A stretch of DNA of 64,000 nt from contig NZ_NSBT01000006.1 in assembly GCF_002285435.1 (NCBI RefSeq), forward strand, positions 113,201 through 177,200, read 5' to 3'. The DNA is from Actibacterium ureilyticum. GTDB taxonomy: Bacteria > Pseudomonadota > Alphaproteobacteria > Rhodobacterales > Rhodobacteraceae. Position 1 is the first letter of the stretch. Each line of letters begins with the position of its first letter. The position numbers and the translations under genes are program-made. This document shows, piece by piece, positions 43,609 through 52,771 of this stretch. The notes under the pieces were generated by a model. That model was not told the origin of the DNA. It worked only from the letters and a program-made list of their open reading frames with translations, and did not search any database.

Positions 43609-45303
43609 TCAGCCCAGCAAGCGGCGCGCGATCACCTGTGCCTGAATTTCAGCGGCACCTTCGAAGATGTTCAGGATACGCGCGTCGCACAGGATGCGGC
43701 TGACCTGATATTCCAGCGCGAAGCCGTTGCCACCGTGGATCTGCAGCGCGTTATCGGCGCTGGCCCAGGCGACGCGGGCGCCCAGCAGCTTGGCCATCCC
43801 GGCCTCGAGGTCGCAGCGCTGGTCGTGGTCCTTTTCCCAGGCCGAGAAATAGGTCAGCTGCCGTGCGACCATGATTTCCACCGCCATCATCGCCAGCTTG
43901 CCCGCGACACGGGGGAAGTTGATCAGCGATTTGCCGAACTGCTTGCGGTCCTCGGCATATTGCATGCCGACCTCCAGCGCGTTCTGCGCCACGCCGATGG
44001 CGCGGGCGGCGGTTTGGATGCGGGCGGCCTCGAAGGTTTTCATCAGCTGCTTGAAGCCCTGACCCTCGACCCCGCCCAGCAGGTTGTCGCCCTTGACCTT
44101 GAACCCGTCAAAGCCCAGCTCGTATTCCTTCATGCCGCGATAGCCCAGAACCTCGATCTCGCCGCCGGTCATGCCTTCGGTCGGGAAGGGGTTCTCGTCC
44201 GTGCCGGGGGTCTTTTCGGCCAGGAACATCGACAGGCCCTTATGGTCGGTCGTGTTCGGATCGGTCCGCGCCAACAGGGTCATGACATGGGTCCGGGCGG
44301 CGTGGGTGATCCAGGTCTTGTTGCCGGTGATCTCCCAATTGCCATCCTCGGTCTTGACCGCGCGGGTGCGCAGGCTGCCCAGGTCCGAGCCGGTATTGGG
44401 TTCGGTGAAGACGGCGGTCGGCAGGATCTCGGCGCTGGCCAGTTTCGGCAGCCACTCTTCCTTTTGCGCGTCGGTGCCGCCGGCCAGGATCAGCTCGGCC
44501 GCGATTTCCGAACGGGTGCCCAGCGAGCCGACGCCGATATAGCCGCGGCTCAGCTCTTCGGACACCACGACCATGGCGGCCTTGGTCAGACCCAGCCCGC
44601 CGAATTCCTCGGGAATGGTCAGGCCGAAAACGCCCATCTCTGCCAGTTCCTCGATGATGTCCATCGGGATCAGCTCGTCCTTCAGGTGCCATTCATGGGC
44701 GTTGGGCACCACGCGATCCTCGGCATAGCGGCGGAACTGCTCGCGGATCATTTCCAGCTCTTCGTCCAGCCCGCTGGCGCCAAAGGTGGCGTGCCCGGCA
44801 TTGTCGCGCATCAGCGCCACCAGGCGCATACGTGCGGCCTGTGTGTTGCCCTGGTTGCACAGCGTCATCACCGCGTCGGTCATCAGGCCGCGCTGGTCGT
44901 CCTGGCTCAGGCCGATATCCTGCAGCCGGGCCATTTCGCCCTGGCTCATCGGGATGCCGCCATAGATCTGCCACAGGTATTCGCCGAAGCCGATCTGCAG
45001 GATCAGCTGTTCCATCTCGCCAAAGCGTCCGGCGGTGTTCAGGTCGTCGGCCCATTTCTGCATCTGGCGCAGGGATTCGACATAGGTTGCCAGCCACGCC
45101 AGCGCATGGGCGCCGTGCTGGTTCTGTTCAAGCGCCGCGCCCGAGATGCGGCCGTCGACGGTGACGGTCTCGCGCATCTTGGCGATTGCGGTTTCCAGCA
45201 GCTTTTCTGCAGGTGCAACCGCCGCGCCGGTCAAGCTCAGCAGATCGGGCAAAATTCCGGATTCCATCGCAGCCACGGGCATTTCCTGTCCATCATGGGG
45301 CAT
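43609..45303 (-). CDS. mcd: (2S)-Methylsuccinyl-CoA dehydrogenase
   Basis: Flavin acyl-CoA dehydrogenase that oxidises methylsuccinyl-CoA to mesaconyl-CoA in the ethylmalonyl-CoA pathway; 564 aa. It is far longer than an ordinary 380-aa acyl-CoA dehydrogenase because of an N-terminal helical extension of about 160 residues, the Mcd feature. The core has VVPNAHEWHLKDELIPMDIIEELAEMGVFGLTIPEEFGGLGLTKAAM, VFTEPNTGSDLGSLRTRA, ITGNKTWITHAAR, and a C-terminal ALQIHGGNGFALEYQVSRILCDARILNIFEGAAEIQAQVIARRLLG. AGGAG lies 7 bases before the ATG. The electrons would go to ETF, encoded 12 kb away. A generic acyl-CoA dehydrogenase is the alternative. Confidence 0.88.
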   Translation of the reverse strand: MPHDGQEMPVAAMESGILPDLLSLTGAAVAPAEKLLETAIAKMRETVTVDGRISGAALEQNQHGAHALAWLATYVESLRQMQKWADDLNTAGRFGEMEQLILQIGFGEYLWQIYGGIPMSQGEMARLQDIGLSQDDQRGLMTDAVMTLCNQGNTQAARMRLVALMRDNAGHATFGASGLDEELEMIREQFRRYAEDRVVPNAHEWHLKDELIPMDIIEELAEMGVFGLTIPEEFGGLGLTKAAMVVVSEELSRGYIGVGSLGTRSEIAAELILAGGTDAQKEEWLPKLASAEILPTAVFTEPNTGSDLGSLRTRAVKTEDGNWEITGNKTWITHAARTHVMTLLARTDPNTTDHKGLSMFLAEKTPGTDENPFPTEGMTGGEIEVLGYRGMKEYELGFDGFKVKGDNLLGGVEGQGFKQLMKTFEAARIQTAARAIGVAQNALEVGMQYAEDRKQFGKSLINFPRVAGKLAMMAVEIMVARQLTYFSAWEKDHDQRCDLEAGMAKLLGARVAWASADNALQIHGGNGFALEYQVSRILCDARILNIFEGAAEIQAQVIARRLLG

Positions 45304-45463
45304 GAGTCGGCTCCTATACTATGGGTTCTGGCTGGCATAGACATTTTGCAAGCGCAGCGCAATTAAAATTCCCTTTGCGGGGCGCTGGCGAACAATAATG
45401 TCGCGCTCGAAATTGTGTTTCTTGTGGCTGGTCATTCCAATCCCCCCTGCGTTAGATCAAGGC

Positions 45464-46237
45464 ATGAGCATGGGGCTGCTTTCCGATCTATCAAGTCTGA
45501 CGCTGATTTTAGCGTTCGCGATCGCGTTGCTGGCGGGGCTGGTCAAGGGGGTGGTGGGGTTCGCGCTGCCGCTGATCCTAGTGTCGGGTCTGGGCAGCAT
45601 CATGGACCCCAAGCTGGCGCTGGCCGGGATCATCGCCCCGGTCTTGCTGAGCAACCTGTTGCAAACATTGCGAAAAGGCGCGGCCGTTGCGGTTCTGGCG
45701 GCACGGGATTTTTGGCGCTATCTGCTGATCGTGTGCATCGCGATCCTGATCGCGGCGCAGGGTGTGGCGCTGGTATCCAGCCAGGTCTTTTACCTGATCC
45801 TGGGGGTGCCGGTGGTCGGGCTGACGCTGTTGCAGCTGGCCGGCTGGCGGCTGAATGTCGCACCCCATAACCGCAAGCGGGCCGAATGGGTTGTGGGGCT
45901 GGTCTCGGGCATCTTCGGCGGGCTTGCGGGGACCTGGGGGCCGACGACGGTTCTGTACCTGATGGCCATCGACACGCCGCGCGACCGCCAGATGGTCGTG
46001 CAGGGGGTGATCTATGGCGTGGGGTCGCTGGCGCTGTTCCTGGGGCATCTGCAAAGCGGCATCCTGAACAGTGCGACGGCGCCGTTTTCGGTGGCGCTGA
46101 TCGTTCCGTCGCTGCTGGGCATGGCGATCGGGTTTCGCCTGCAGGACCGGCTGGACCATACCAGGTTCCGCAAGGTGACGCTGGCGGTGCTGTTGCTGGC
46201 CGGGGTCAACCTGATCCGCAAGGGGCTGATGGGCTGA
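45464..46237 (+). CDS. TauE/SafE (TSUP) family permease
   Basis: Inner-membrane protein of 257 aa with about eight helices. The duplicated TSUP pattern is visible: AGLVKGVVGFALPLILVSGLGSIMDPKLALAGIIAPVLLSNLLQ in the first half and VGLVSGIFGGLAGTWGPTTVLYLMAIDTPRDRQMVVQGVIYGVGSL in the second. The family moves sulfite, sulfoacetate or related small organic anions; the substrate here is unknown. The start at 45464 has AAGG 4 bases upstream; ATG at 45470 is possible, and the open frame extends further upstream into the promoter region shared with mcd. A bidirectional terminator follows. Confidence 0.88.
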   Translation: MSMGLLSDLSSLTLILAFAIALLAGLVKGVVGFALPLILVSGLGSIMDPKLALAGIIAPVLLSNLLQTLRKGAAVAVLAARDFWRYLLIVCIAILIAAQGVALVSSQVFYLILGVPVVGLTLLQLAGWRLNVAPHNRKRAEWVVGLVSGIFGGLAGTWGPTTVLYLMAIDTPRDRQMVVQGVIYGVGSLALFLGHLQSGILNSATAPFSVALIVPSLLGMAIGFRLQDRLDHTRFRKVTLAVLLLAGVNLIRKGLMG

Positions 46238-46248
46238 GCCCAGACAGC

Positions 46249-46275
46249 AAAAGGCCGCCCGAAGGCGGCCCTTTT
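46249..46275. terminator. Bidirectional rho-independent terminator
   Basis: A 7-bp GGCCGCC/GGCGGCC stem (46253-46259 with 46264-46270) with CGAA loop, with AAAA on the left and TTTT on the right. It lies between the convergent TauE/SafE gene and pckA and should stop both. Confidence 0.9.
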
Positions 46276-46294
46276 CATCCGTTTCGCACCGCGA

Positions 46295-47893
46295 TCAGCC
46301 GATTGCGGCGGCTTTCACGTCCTCGTCGATGAAGGGGACGTATTGCGCGAAATTGTCGGCGAACATGGTCACCAGCTTGCGCGCCTGGGTGTCATAGGCG
46401 TCCTTGTCTTCCCAGGTGCGGCGCGGGTCCAGCAGAACCTCGGCCACGCCTTCGACCTTGACCGGGACCTCGAAGCCGAAATTGGCGTCCTTGCGGAATT
46501 CGACATCGTTCAGCGACCCGTCCAGCGCGGCGTGCAGCAGGGCGCGGGTGGCCTTGATCGGCATCCGGCTGCCGGTGCCATAGGCGCCACCGGTCCAGCC
46601 GGTATTGACCAGCCAGCAGGTCGCGCCGTGCTTGGCGATCTTTTCGCGCAGCAGGTTGCCATAGGCTTCCGGGCGGCGCGGCATGAAGGGCGCGCCGAAA
46701 CAGGTCGAGAATGTCGGCTCGGGCTCGGTCACGCCCTTTTCGGTGCCCGCAACCTTGGACGTGAAGCCCGACAGGAAGTGATACATCGCCTGCGCCGGTG
46801 TCAGCCGCGCGATGGGGGGCAGCACGCCGAACGCATCGCAGGTCAGCATGATGATGTTCTTGGGATGCCCGCCCAGCGAGTTCGGCGAGGCGTTCGAGAT
46901 GTATTCCAGCGGATAGGCGCACCGCATGTTGGCGGTCAGGCTGTCATCATCGAAATCCAGTTCCTTGGTCTCGGGGTCGAACACCATGTTTTCGATCACC
47001 GTACCGAACTTGGTCGTGGTGGCATAGATCTCGGGCTCGGCCTCGGCGCTCAGGTTGATGGTCTTGGCATAGCAGCCGCCTTCGAAGTTGAAGGTGCCGC
47101 GGTCGGACCAGCCATGTTCGTCATCGCCGATCAGCACACGGCTGGGGTCGGCCGACAGGGTGGTCTTGCCGGTGCCCGACAGGCCAAAGAACACGGCGGT
47201 GTCGACCGGGTTGTCGATGGCGTGGTTGGCCGAGCAGTGCATCGCCATGATGCCCTTGCCGGGCAGGATGTAGTTCAGCAGGGTGAATACGGATTTCTTG
47301 TTCTCGCCCGCATATTCGGTGCCGCCGATCAGGATCAGCTTCTTGTCGAAGTTCAGCGCGACGACGGTCGACGACCGGCAGCCGTGCTTTTCGGGGTCGG
47401 CCTTGAAGCTGGGGCAGTTGATGATGGTGAATTCCGGTGCGAAATCGTCCAGCTCGTCCCGCGCGGGACGGCGCAGCAGGTGCCGGATGAACAGACCATG
47501 CCAGGCCAGCTCGGTGACCATGCGCACATCCAGCCGGTGCGCCGGATCGGCCCCGCCGTACAGGTCCTGCACGAAATAGTCGCCGCCCTTCATGTGTGCC
47601 AGCATGTCGGCATAAAGCGCATCGAACGCTTCGGGCGTCATCGGCTTGTTGTTTTCCCACCAGATGCTGTCTTCCACCGACGGGGTGCGCACCACGAACT
47701 TGTCCTTGGGGGACCGACCGGTATGCTCGCCGGTACTGACGAGGAAGGCGCCGCCATTGCCCAAGGTGCCTTCGTCACGTTTCAGAGCCTCTTCGATCAA
47801 AGCCGGCTCCATGAGGTTGTAATAGACGTTTCCCAGCCCCGAAATGCCCTGGTCCTCCAGGCGTTGCTTTGGGTTAACCCGTCCAGTTGTCAT
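46295..47893 (-). CDS. pckA: Phosphoenolpyruvate carboxykinase (ATP)
   Basis: Converts oxaloacetate to PEP with ATP, the gateway to gluconeogenesis; 532 aa. The kinase P-loop is [11 protein letters not shown], the metal-binding DDEHGW segment follows, and [34 protein letters not shown] and [16 protein letters not shown] are present. AGGAG is 7 bases before the ATG ([14 protein letters not shown]); the frame is open far upstream without similarity. It is divergent from chvI, the usual alphaproteobacterial neighbourhood, in which ChvI has been linked to pckA expression. Confidence 0.96.
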   Translation of the reverse strand: MTTGRVNPKQRLEDQGISGLGNVYYNLMEPALIEEALKRDEGTLGNGGAFLVSTGEHTGRSPKDKFVVRTPSVEDSIWWENNKPMTPEAFDALYADMLAHMKGGDYFVQDLYGGADPAHRLDVRMVTELAWHGLFIRHLLRRPARDELDDFAPEFTIINCPSFKADPEKHGCRSSTVVALNFDKKLILIGGTEYAGENKKSVFTLLNYILPGKGIMAMHCSANHAIDNPVDTAVFFGLSGTGKTTLSADPSRVLIGDDEHGWSDRGTFNFEGGCYAKTINLSAEAEPEIYATTTKFGTVIENMVFDPETKELDFDDDSLTANMRCAYPLEYISNASPNSLGGHPKNIIMLTCDAFGVLPPIARLTPAQAMYHFLSGFTSKVAGTEKGVTEPEPTFSTCFGAPFMPRRPEAYGNLLREKIAKHGATCWLVNTGWTGGAYGTGSRMPIKATRALLHAALDGSLNDVEFRKDANFGFEVPVKVEGVAEVLLDPRRTWEDKDAYDTQARKLVTMFADNFAQYVPFIDEDVKAAAIG

Positions 47894-48219
47894 CTGCTTG
47901 CTCCTGACGCGACCCGCGATGGCGGCTCGAATTAACTTTGCGGTGGCAGCAACCACCGAACCCGCCATGGCGGGCGGCACGCGCCGATATAACATGTCGC
48001 TTCGGATGGGGAACAGGCGCGGTGTCGCAGTTAGCGCAACCATCGACAGATAAATTTCCGGAGCGCTTACGAACTGATGTATAATCGCAATTGTTGACGA
48101 TATTTGGGGGTCGTCACATGCGAAACAGTCGGGTGATTCGCAGTTAGTTGTTGATTCTGTGAGCGCAACCGGCAGAAAATGGCCGAAATCGGAAATGAGC
48201 AGGAAATAGGTGTAGACAA
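47894..48219. promoter_or_regulatory. pckA/chvI divergent regulatory region
   Basis: A 326-base gap without a credible gene. A TGTATAAT hexamer-like -10 lies at 48078-48085, without a convincing -35. GTTAGCGCAACC (near 48030) and GTGAGCGCAACC (near 48160) recur about 130 bases apart and could be regulator sites. AGGAAATAGG precedes the chvI ATG. On the minus strand, TTATAT near 47990 may serve pckA. Assignments are tentative. Confidence 0.35.
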
Positions 48220-48924
48220 ATGTCAAGGATTGCTCTGGTCGACGATGACCGAAACATTTTGACTTCGGTCTCGATGACGCTCGAAGCGGAAGGTTTCGAG
48301 GTCGAAACGTATAATGACGGTCAGTCCGCCCTTGATGCCTTTAACAAGCGCCTGCCGGACATGGCGGTGCTGGACATCAAGATGCCGCGCATGGACGGCA
48401 TGGACCTGTTGCAGCGCCTGCGCCAGAAGACATCGATGCCGGTGATCTTCCTGACCTCGAAGGACGACGAGATCGACGAGGTTCTGGGCCTGCGCATGGG
48501 CGCGGACGACTATGTGAAGAAGCCGTTCTCGCAACGTCTGCTGGTCGAACGCATCCGTGCCCTTCTGCGCCGGCAAGAGGCGCTGGCCGCCGACGACGCC
48601 GGAACCCCCACCGAAGAGACCAAGGTGATGGAGCGCGGCTCTTTGTCGATGGACCCACTGCGCCATGCGGTGACGTGGAAAGGGCTGGACGTGTCCCTGA
48701 CCGTGACCGAATTCCTGCTGCTGCAGGCGCTGGCGCAACGTCCGGGCTTTGTGAAGTCCCGCGACCAGCTGATGGACGTGGCCTATGACGACCAAGTTTA
48801 CGTCGACGACCGCACCATCGACAGCCACATCAAACGTCTGCGCAAGAAAATGCGCCAAACAGACCCTGATTTTGCCGCGATCGAAACGCTATATGGGATC
48901 GGCTATCGCTATAACGAAGAATAG
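48220..48924 (+). CDS. chvI: Response regulator ChvI
   Basis: OmpR-family DNA-binding regulator paired with ChvG, important in alphaproteobacteria for envelope and acid responses; 234 aa. The receiver domain has the acidic pocket VDDD at 7-10, phospho-acceptor Asp52 ([12 protein letters not shown]), a conserved Thr/Ser (FLTSKDD) and Lys (YVKKPFSQR). The C-terminal winged helix contains [52 protein letters not shown] and GIGYRY, very close to ChvI/ExoS-ChvI proteins. The gene lies immediately upstream of chvG. Confidence 0.93.
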   Translation: MSRIALVDDDRNILTSVSMTLEAEGFEVETYNDGQSALDAFNKRLPDMAVLDIKMPRMDGMDLLQRLRQKTSMPVIFLTSKDDEIDEVLGLRMGADDYVKKPFSQRLLVERIRALLRRQEALAADDAGTPTEETKVMERGSLSMDPLRHAVTWKGLDVSLTVTEFLLLQALAQRPGFVKSRDQLMDVAYDDQVYVDDRTIDSHIKRLRKKMRQTDPDFAAIETLYGIGYRYNEE

Positions 48925-48944
48925 GGCAGGTTCTGGGGAAGGAA

Positions 48945-50705
48945 TTGGCTTACACGCGCGCGACACGAAACGCTGATGTACTGCTAGGCGAGGATTGGGT
49001 TGCCCCTGACGGGGCGACGGAAACCGCCATGCGCCAGGAGCGACAGAAGCGGAATGTCATTGCGCTGAACCGGTCGCCTTTGGCGCGCAAGATCGTCACG
49101 TTCAACCTGGTGGCGCTGTTGGTGCTGGTGGCGGGTATCCTGTACCTGAACCCCGGTCGCGACAGCCTGGTCGAACAGCACGAAAACGCCTTCGTCACCC
49201 AGACAGAGCTGATCGCCAACGTCATCTCGGCCCAGTTGCCGATGTTGCAGGCCGCGGTTGCCGTCGATGATGCGGTTCCGGCCGATGGCACCGTCCCCAC
49301 GTCCGAACCCGCGCCGGCGCCGGTTCTGCTGCCGCCTGCCGAGCTGAGCAGCGTGCTGGCCCAGATCAAGCTGCCGACAACGGTCGAGGCGTATATCTAT
49401 GACCCCGCGGGCACGGTCGTCGCCTCGTCCGAGGGGTCGGAAAACCGGGTGCCCCCCATCGTGCAAAGCGGTGAGGATTCGACGATGATCACCGATTTCC
49501 TGAACGGGGTCTGGGAAACGCTTGCGGCCATCGTCACCCCGAATTCGGATCGCGGCAACGTGCTGCCGCCGGTTGCGCGTGTCGAACAGCTTGCCCCGCT
49601 GACCTTCGAGGATGGCCAGACCAAGGCCGAGATCAGCGTCGGAACCGGTGGCGCGACGATCTTTGCCGTGACGACCCCCATCATGCAGAAGGGCGCCGTG
49701 CTGGGCGTTCTGGCCATGACCAGCGCGGGGGGCGAGATCGACCTGCTGGTGCGGTCCGAACGCGAACAGGTGTTGCAGATGTTCGTGATCGCCATTCTGG
49801 TGTCCATCGGCCTGAGCCTTGTTCTGGCCTCGACCATCGCCAACCCGCTTTCGGATCTGGCTGCCGCCGCCGAAATCGGCCGCGACAAGAACGCCCGCAA
49901 GATGAGCCCAAGCCGCGTCCGCATCCCCGACCTGACCGCCCGCCCGGACGAGATCGGGCGCCTGTCGGGGGCGTTGCGCGGCATGGTCACCGCGCTGTAC
50001 GACCGGATCGACGCCAACGAACAATTCGCCGCCGATGTCGCGCACGAGATCAAGAACCCGCTTGCCAGCCTGCGTTCTGCAGTCGGGTCGCTGCGCATGG
50101 TCAAGAAGGACGAACACCGCGCCAAGCTGCTGGATGTGATCGAACATGACGTGCGCCGTCTGGACCGTCTGGTCAGCGACATCTCGAACGCCTCGCGGCT
50201 GGACAGCGAACTGGTCAAGGAAGAGGAAGAAAGCTTCAACCTGCGCCAGCTTCTGGAAAACCTGTCCGAACATCTGGGCGAGGACGCGCGCGAAAAGGGG
50301 GTCGATTTCATTTCCGACCTGCCGTCCGAACCGGTGGTCATCCAGGGGCTGGAGCCGCGCCTGGCGCAGGTCTTCGTCAACCTGATCACCAACGCGATTT
50401 CCTTCTGCGAAGAGGGCGACGCGGTGCGGATCTGGGCCCGCAAGCGTCAGAACCGCGTGCTGATCGTGGTCGAGGATACCGGCCCCGGCATCCCCGAACA
50501 GGCGCTGACAAAGATCTTCAACCGGTTCTATTCGGAACGCCCCGAACGGCAATTCGGCGATCATTCGGGGCTGGGCCTGGCGATTTCCAAACAGATCGTC
50601 GAAGCCCATGGCGGCGTGATCTGGGCCGAGAATATCCGCCCCACCGATGCCGACATCACCTCGGAACCCCTGGGGGCCCGCTTCGTGGTGGGTCTGCCGA
50701 TCTGA
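48945..50705 (+). CDS. chvG: Sensor histidine kinase ChvG
   Basis: Inner-membrane sensor kinase that phosphorylates ChvI; 586 aa from the TTG start. The N-terminal 50 residues are cytoplasmic, then a helix (about 52-68), a periplasmic sensor domain (about 70-275, with a Pro/Ala-rich linker), a second helix (FVIAILVSIGLSLVLAS), HAMP, and the kinase core: H-box FAADVAHEIKNPLASLRSA, N-box NLITNAISF, G-boxes VEDTGPGIP and GDHSGLGLAISKQIVEAHGG. The TTG at 48945 (GGGAAGG just upstream) keeps ADVLLGEDW, which resembles relatives from memory; ATG at 49029 is the alternative. In Rhizobium the periplasmic repressor ExoR controls it; no exoR is here. Confidence 0.92.
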   Translation: MAYTRATRNADVLLGEDWVAPDGATETAMRQERQKRNVIALNRSPLARKIVTFNLVALLVLVAGILYLNPGRDSLVEQHENAFVTQTELIANVISAQLPMLQAAVAVDDAVPADGTVPTSEPAPAPVLLPPAELSSVLAQIKLPTTVEAYIYDPAGTVVASSEGSENRVPPIVQSGEDSTMITDFLNGVWETLAAIVTPNSDRGNVLPPVARVEQLAPLTFEDGQTKAEISVGTGGATIFAVTTPIMQKGAVLGVLAMTSAGGEIDLLVRSEREQVLQMFVIAILVSIGLSLVLASTIANPLSDLAAAAEIGRDKNARKMSPSRVRIPDLTARPDEIGRLSGALRGMVTALYDRIDANEQFAADVAHEIKNPLASLRSAVGSLRMVKKDEHRAKLLDVIEHDVRRLDRLVSDISNASRLDSELVKEEEESFNLRQLLENLSEHLGEDAREKGVDFISDLPSEPVVIQGLEPRLAQVFVNLITNAISFCEEGDAVRIWARKRQNRVLIVVEDTGPGIPEQALTKIFNRFYSERPERQFGDHSGLGLAISKQIVEAHGGVIWAENIRPTDADITSEPLGARFVVGLPI

Positions 50706-50714
50706 GCGCGCGCC

Positions 50715-51161
50715 ATGGTCGCGGGCGAATCCGGACCTGTGGACGCGCCGCGCATCCTGCATGCCAGCTGCGTCGCGCTGCACGGGCAGGGGGTGCTGAT
50801 CACGGGCAAATCCGGATCGGGAAAATCCACGCTGGCGCTGGAATTGATGGCGCGCGGTGCGATGCTGGTCGCCGATGACCGCACCTGCCTGACCGCGTCG
50901 GCCGATGGGCTGATCGCCACGTGCCCGCCCGCATTGGCCGGCCGGATCGAGGCGCGCGGCATCGGCATCCTGGCCGCCGATTGCGCCCCGGCCGCGCGGG
51001 TCCGTCTGGTCGTCGATCTGGATGTGACGGAAACCGACCGCCTGCCGCCGCGTCACCAGACCCGGCTGGCAGGCATCGCGCTGCCCTTGCTTCGCCGCGT
51101 GAACGGACCACATTTTCCCGCAGCGATCCTGCAATACTTGAAAGGTGGCCGATGCGCGTGA
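50715..51161 (+). CDS. hprK: HPr kinase/phosphorylase, short alphaproteobacterial form
   Basis: Phosphorylates HPr on serine; 148 aa, about half the length of Gram-positive HprK because the N-terminal domain is absent. The P-loop is GKSGSGKST (about 31-39), preceded by [13 protein letters not shown], and [35 protein letters not shown] contains the HprK catalytic DD and the RGIGI signature. It follows chvG by 9 bases and overlaps rapZ by 10 bases. The HPr it would act on is encoded 1.3 kb downstream. Confidence 0.9.
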   Translation: MVAGESGPVDAPRILHASCVALHGQGVLITGKSGSGKSTLALELMARGAMLVADDRTCLTASADGLIATCPPALAGRIEARGIGILAADCAPAARVRLVVDLDVTETDRLPPRHQTRLAGIALPLLRRVNGPHFPAAILQYLKGGRCA

Positions 51162-52087
51162 CCCCGCCCGCCCCCGACACGACCGAACCCGCCCAGGTGC
51201 ACCGGGTCGTTCTGGTGACCGGTCCGTCCGGCGCGGGCCGTTCGACCGCGCTCAAGGCGCTCGAGGATCTGGGGTACGAGACCATCGACAACCTGCCGCT
51301 GCGCCTGATCCCGCGTCTTCTGGACGGGCCGCCGCATGGTCAGCCCCTGGCGCTGGGCGTCGATACCCGCAACCGCGATTTCAGCACCGCCCTGCTCGAG
51401 GAACGGATCGCCCAGACCCGCGCCATGCCCGCGGTCGAGGTCGAGCTGGTCTATCTGGACAGCGCCGCTGACGTTCTGCTGCGCCGCTATTCCGAAACCC
51501 GCCGCCGCCACCCGATGGCGCCCGCCGAAAGCCCGGTCGAGGGGATCGCGCGCGAACGCGACCTGCTGACGCCCATCCGGGCGCTGGCCGATGTGCTGAT
51601 CGATACCTCGGACATGACCCCGCACGACCTGCGGGCCGAGATCGACCGCTGGTTCGGAGCCCCCGATTCGCCGCGCCTGGCAGTGTCGGTCCATTCGTTC
51701 TCGTACAAGCGTGGCGTGCCGCGCGGGGCCGATATGGTCTTTGACTGCCGGTTCCTGAACAACCCCTATTGGCAGGCCGACCTGCGCGAGCTGAACGGCC
51801 AGGATGCGCGCGTGGCCGACTATGTCGCCGGCGACCCGCGCTTCGCGGTTTTCTTCGACAAGGTCCTTTCGTTGACCGAATTCCTGCTGCCCGCCTATCG
51901 CGATGAGGGAAAGTCGCATCTTTCAATCGCGTTTGGGTGTACCGGCGGACAGCATCGTTCCGTCACAGTCGCAGAAAAACTGGTTCAGGCGCTTGCAGCG
52001 GCCGGATGGCGGGTGTCTAAAAGACACCGGGAACTGGAACGCAAGGCGCCTGCGCCTGATGGGTCGCTAACGGGGAAAACCGCGTGA
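51152..52087 (+). CDS. rapZ: RNase adapter RapZ family nucleotide-binding protein
   Basis: RapZ (YvcJ/YhbJ) proteins bind small RNAs and nucleotides and coordinate glmS regulation in E. coli; the role in alphaproteobacteria is less clear. The 311-aa product has N-terminal [30 protein letters not shown], where the Walker A lysine is Arg. The C-terminal half contains [26 protein letters not shown] and the [17 protein letters not shown] signature. The ATG lies inside the hprK 3' end; its TGA overlaps the EIIA start (GTGA). Confidence 0.92.
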   Translation: MRVTPPAPDTTEPAQVHRVVLVTGPSGAGRSTALKALEDLGYETIDNLPLRLIPRLLDGPPHGQPLALGVDTRNRDFSTALLEERIAQTRAMPAVEVELVYLDSAADVLLRRYSETRRRHPMAPAESPVEGIARERDLLTPIRALADVLIDTSDMTPHDLRAEIDRWFGAPDSPRLAVSVHSFSYKRGVPRGADMVFDCRFLNNPYWQADLRELNGQDARVADYVAGDPRFAVFFDKVLSLTEFLLPAYRDEGKSHLSIAFGCTGGQHRSVTVAEKLVQALAAAGWRVSKRHRELERKAPAPDGSLTGKTA

Positions 52088-52476
52088 TCGGTATCGTGAT
52101 TGTCGCACATGGTGGTTTGGCCAGGGAATACCTGGCGGCGGTCGAACACGTGGTTGGCGAACAGAATGGCATCCGCGCCATCTCGATAGAACCCGATCAT
52201 GACCGCGGTGTGAAACAGGCCGAAATCTGCGCTGCCGCGGACGAGGTCGACACCGGCGACGGCGTGGTGGTGGTGACCGACATGTTCGGCGGTTCGCCCT
52301 CGAACCTCAGCCTGCGCGCCTGCAACCCCACCGATCGGATGATCATGTATGGCGCCAACCTGCCGATGCTGATCAAGCTGGCGAAATCCCGGAACCTGCC
52401 GGTCACGACGGCGGTGGAATCCGCCCTGGCCGCGGGCCGCAAATACATCAACAGCTTCGATGGCCCCGCAGGATAA
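52084..52476 (+). CDS. PTS EIIA component, mannose (EIIA-Man) family
   Basis: Phospho-carrier of the mannose-type EIIA fold; 130 aa. The phospho-accepting His is His9 in [15 protein letters not shown]; further marks are [18 protein letters not shown]. No EIIB, EIIC or EIID is present, so it is a regulatory EIIA rather than part of a sugar importer. The start is a GTG that overlaps the rapZ stop, and HPr follows by 6 bases. Its position in the ChvGI cluster suggests a regulatory PTS output. Confidence 0.9.
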   Translation: MIGIVIVAHGGLAREYLAAVEHVVGEQNGIRAISIEPDHDRGVKQAEICAAADEVDTGDGVVVVTDMFGGSPSNLSLRACNPTDRMIMYGANLPMLIKLAKSRNLPVTTAVESALAAGRKYINSFDGPAG

Positions 52477-52482
52477 CCACGC

Positions 52483-52761
52483 ATGAGCGACGACACACAC
52501 CGCATTCTTCAGATCATCAACGAAAAGGGCCTGCACGCGCGGGCCTCTGCGAAATTCGTGGAATGCGTCGAGGAATTCGATGCCGAAGCCGAAGTCAGCC
52601 GCGACGGGATGAGCGCCTCGGGCGACTCCATAATGGGGCTTTTGATGTTGGCAGCGTCGAAAGGAACCTCTATTGAGGTTCAAACCAGCGGGCCACAGGC
52701 CCTGGAACTGGCCGATGCGCTGGATGCGCTTGTCGCCGACAAGTTCGGGGAAGAATACTGA
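52483..52761 (+). CDS. ptsH: HPr family phosphocarrier protein
   Basis: PTS histidine phosphocarrier; 92 aa. The catalytic His18 is in NEKGLHARASAKFVE, and a serine at about 49 in SGDSIMGLLMLAAS is the probable target of the neighbouring HPr kinase. The sequence continues GTSIEVQTSGPQALELADAL, a normal HPr end. With EIIA and HprK it forms a compact regulatory PTS; EI (ptsP or ptsI) must lie elsewhere. Confidence 0.95.
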   Translation: MSDDTHRILQIINEKGLHARASAKFVECVEEFDAEAEVSRDGMSASGDSIMGLLMLAASKGTSIEVQTSGPQALELADALDALVADKFGEEY

Positions 52762-52771
52762 AGGCATCTTC

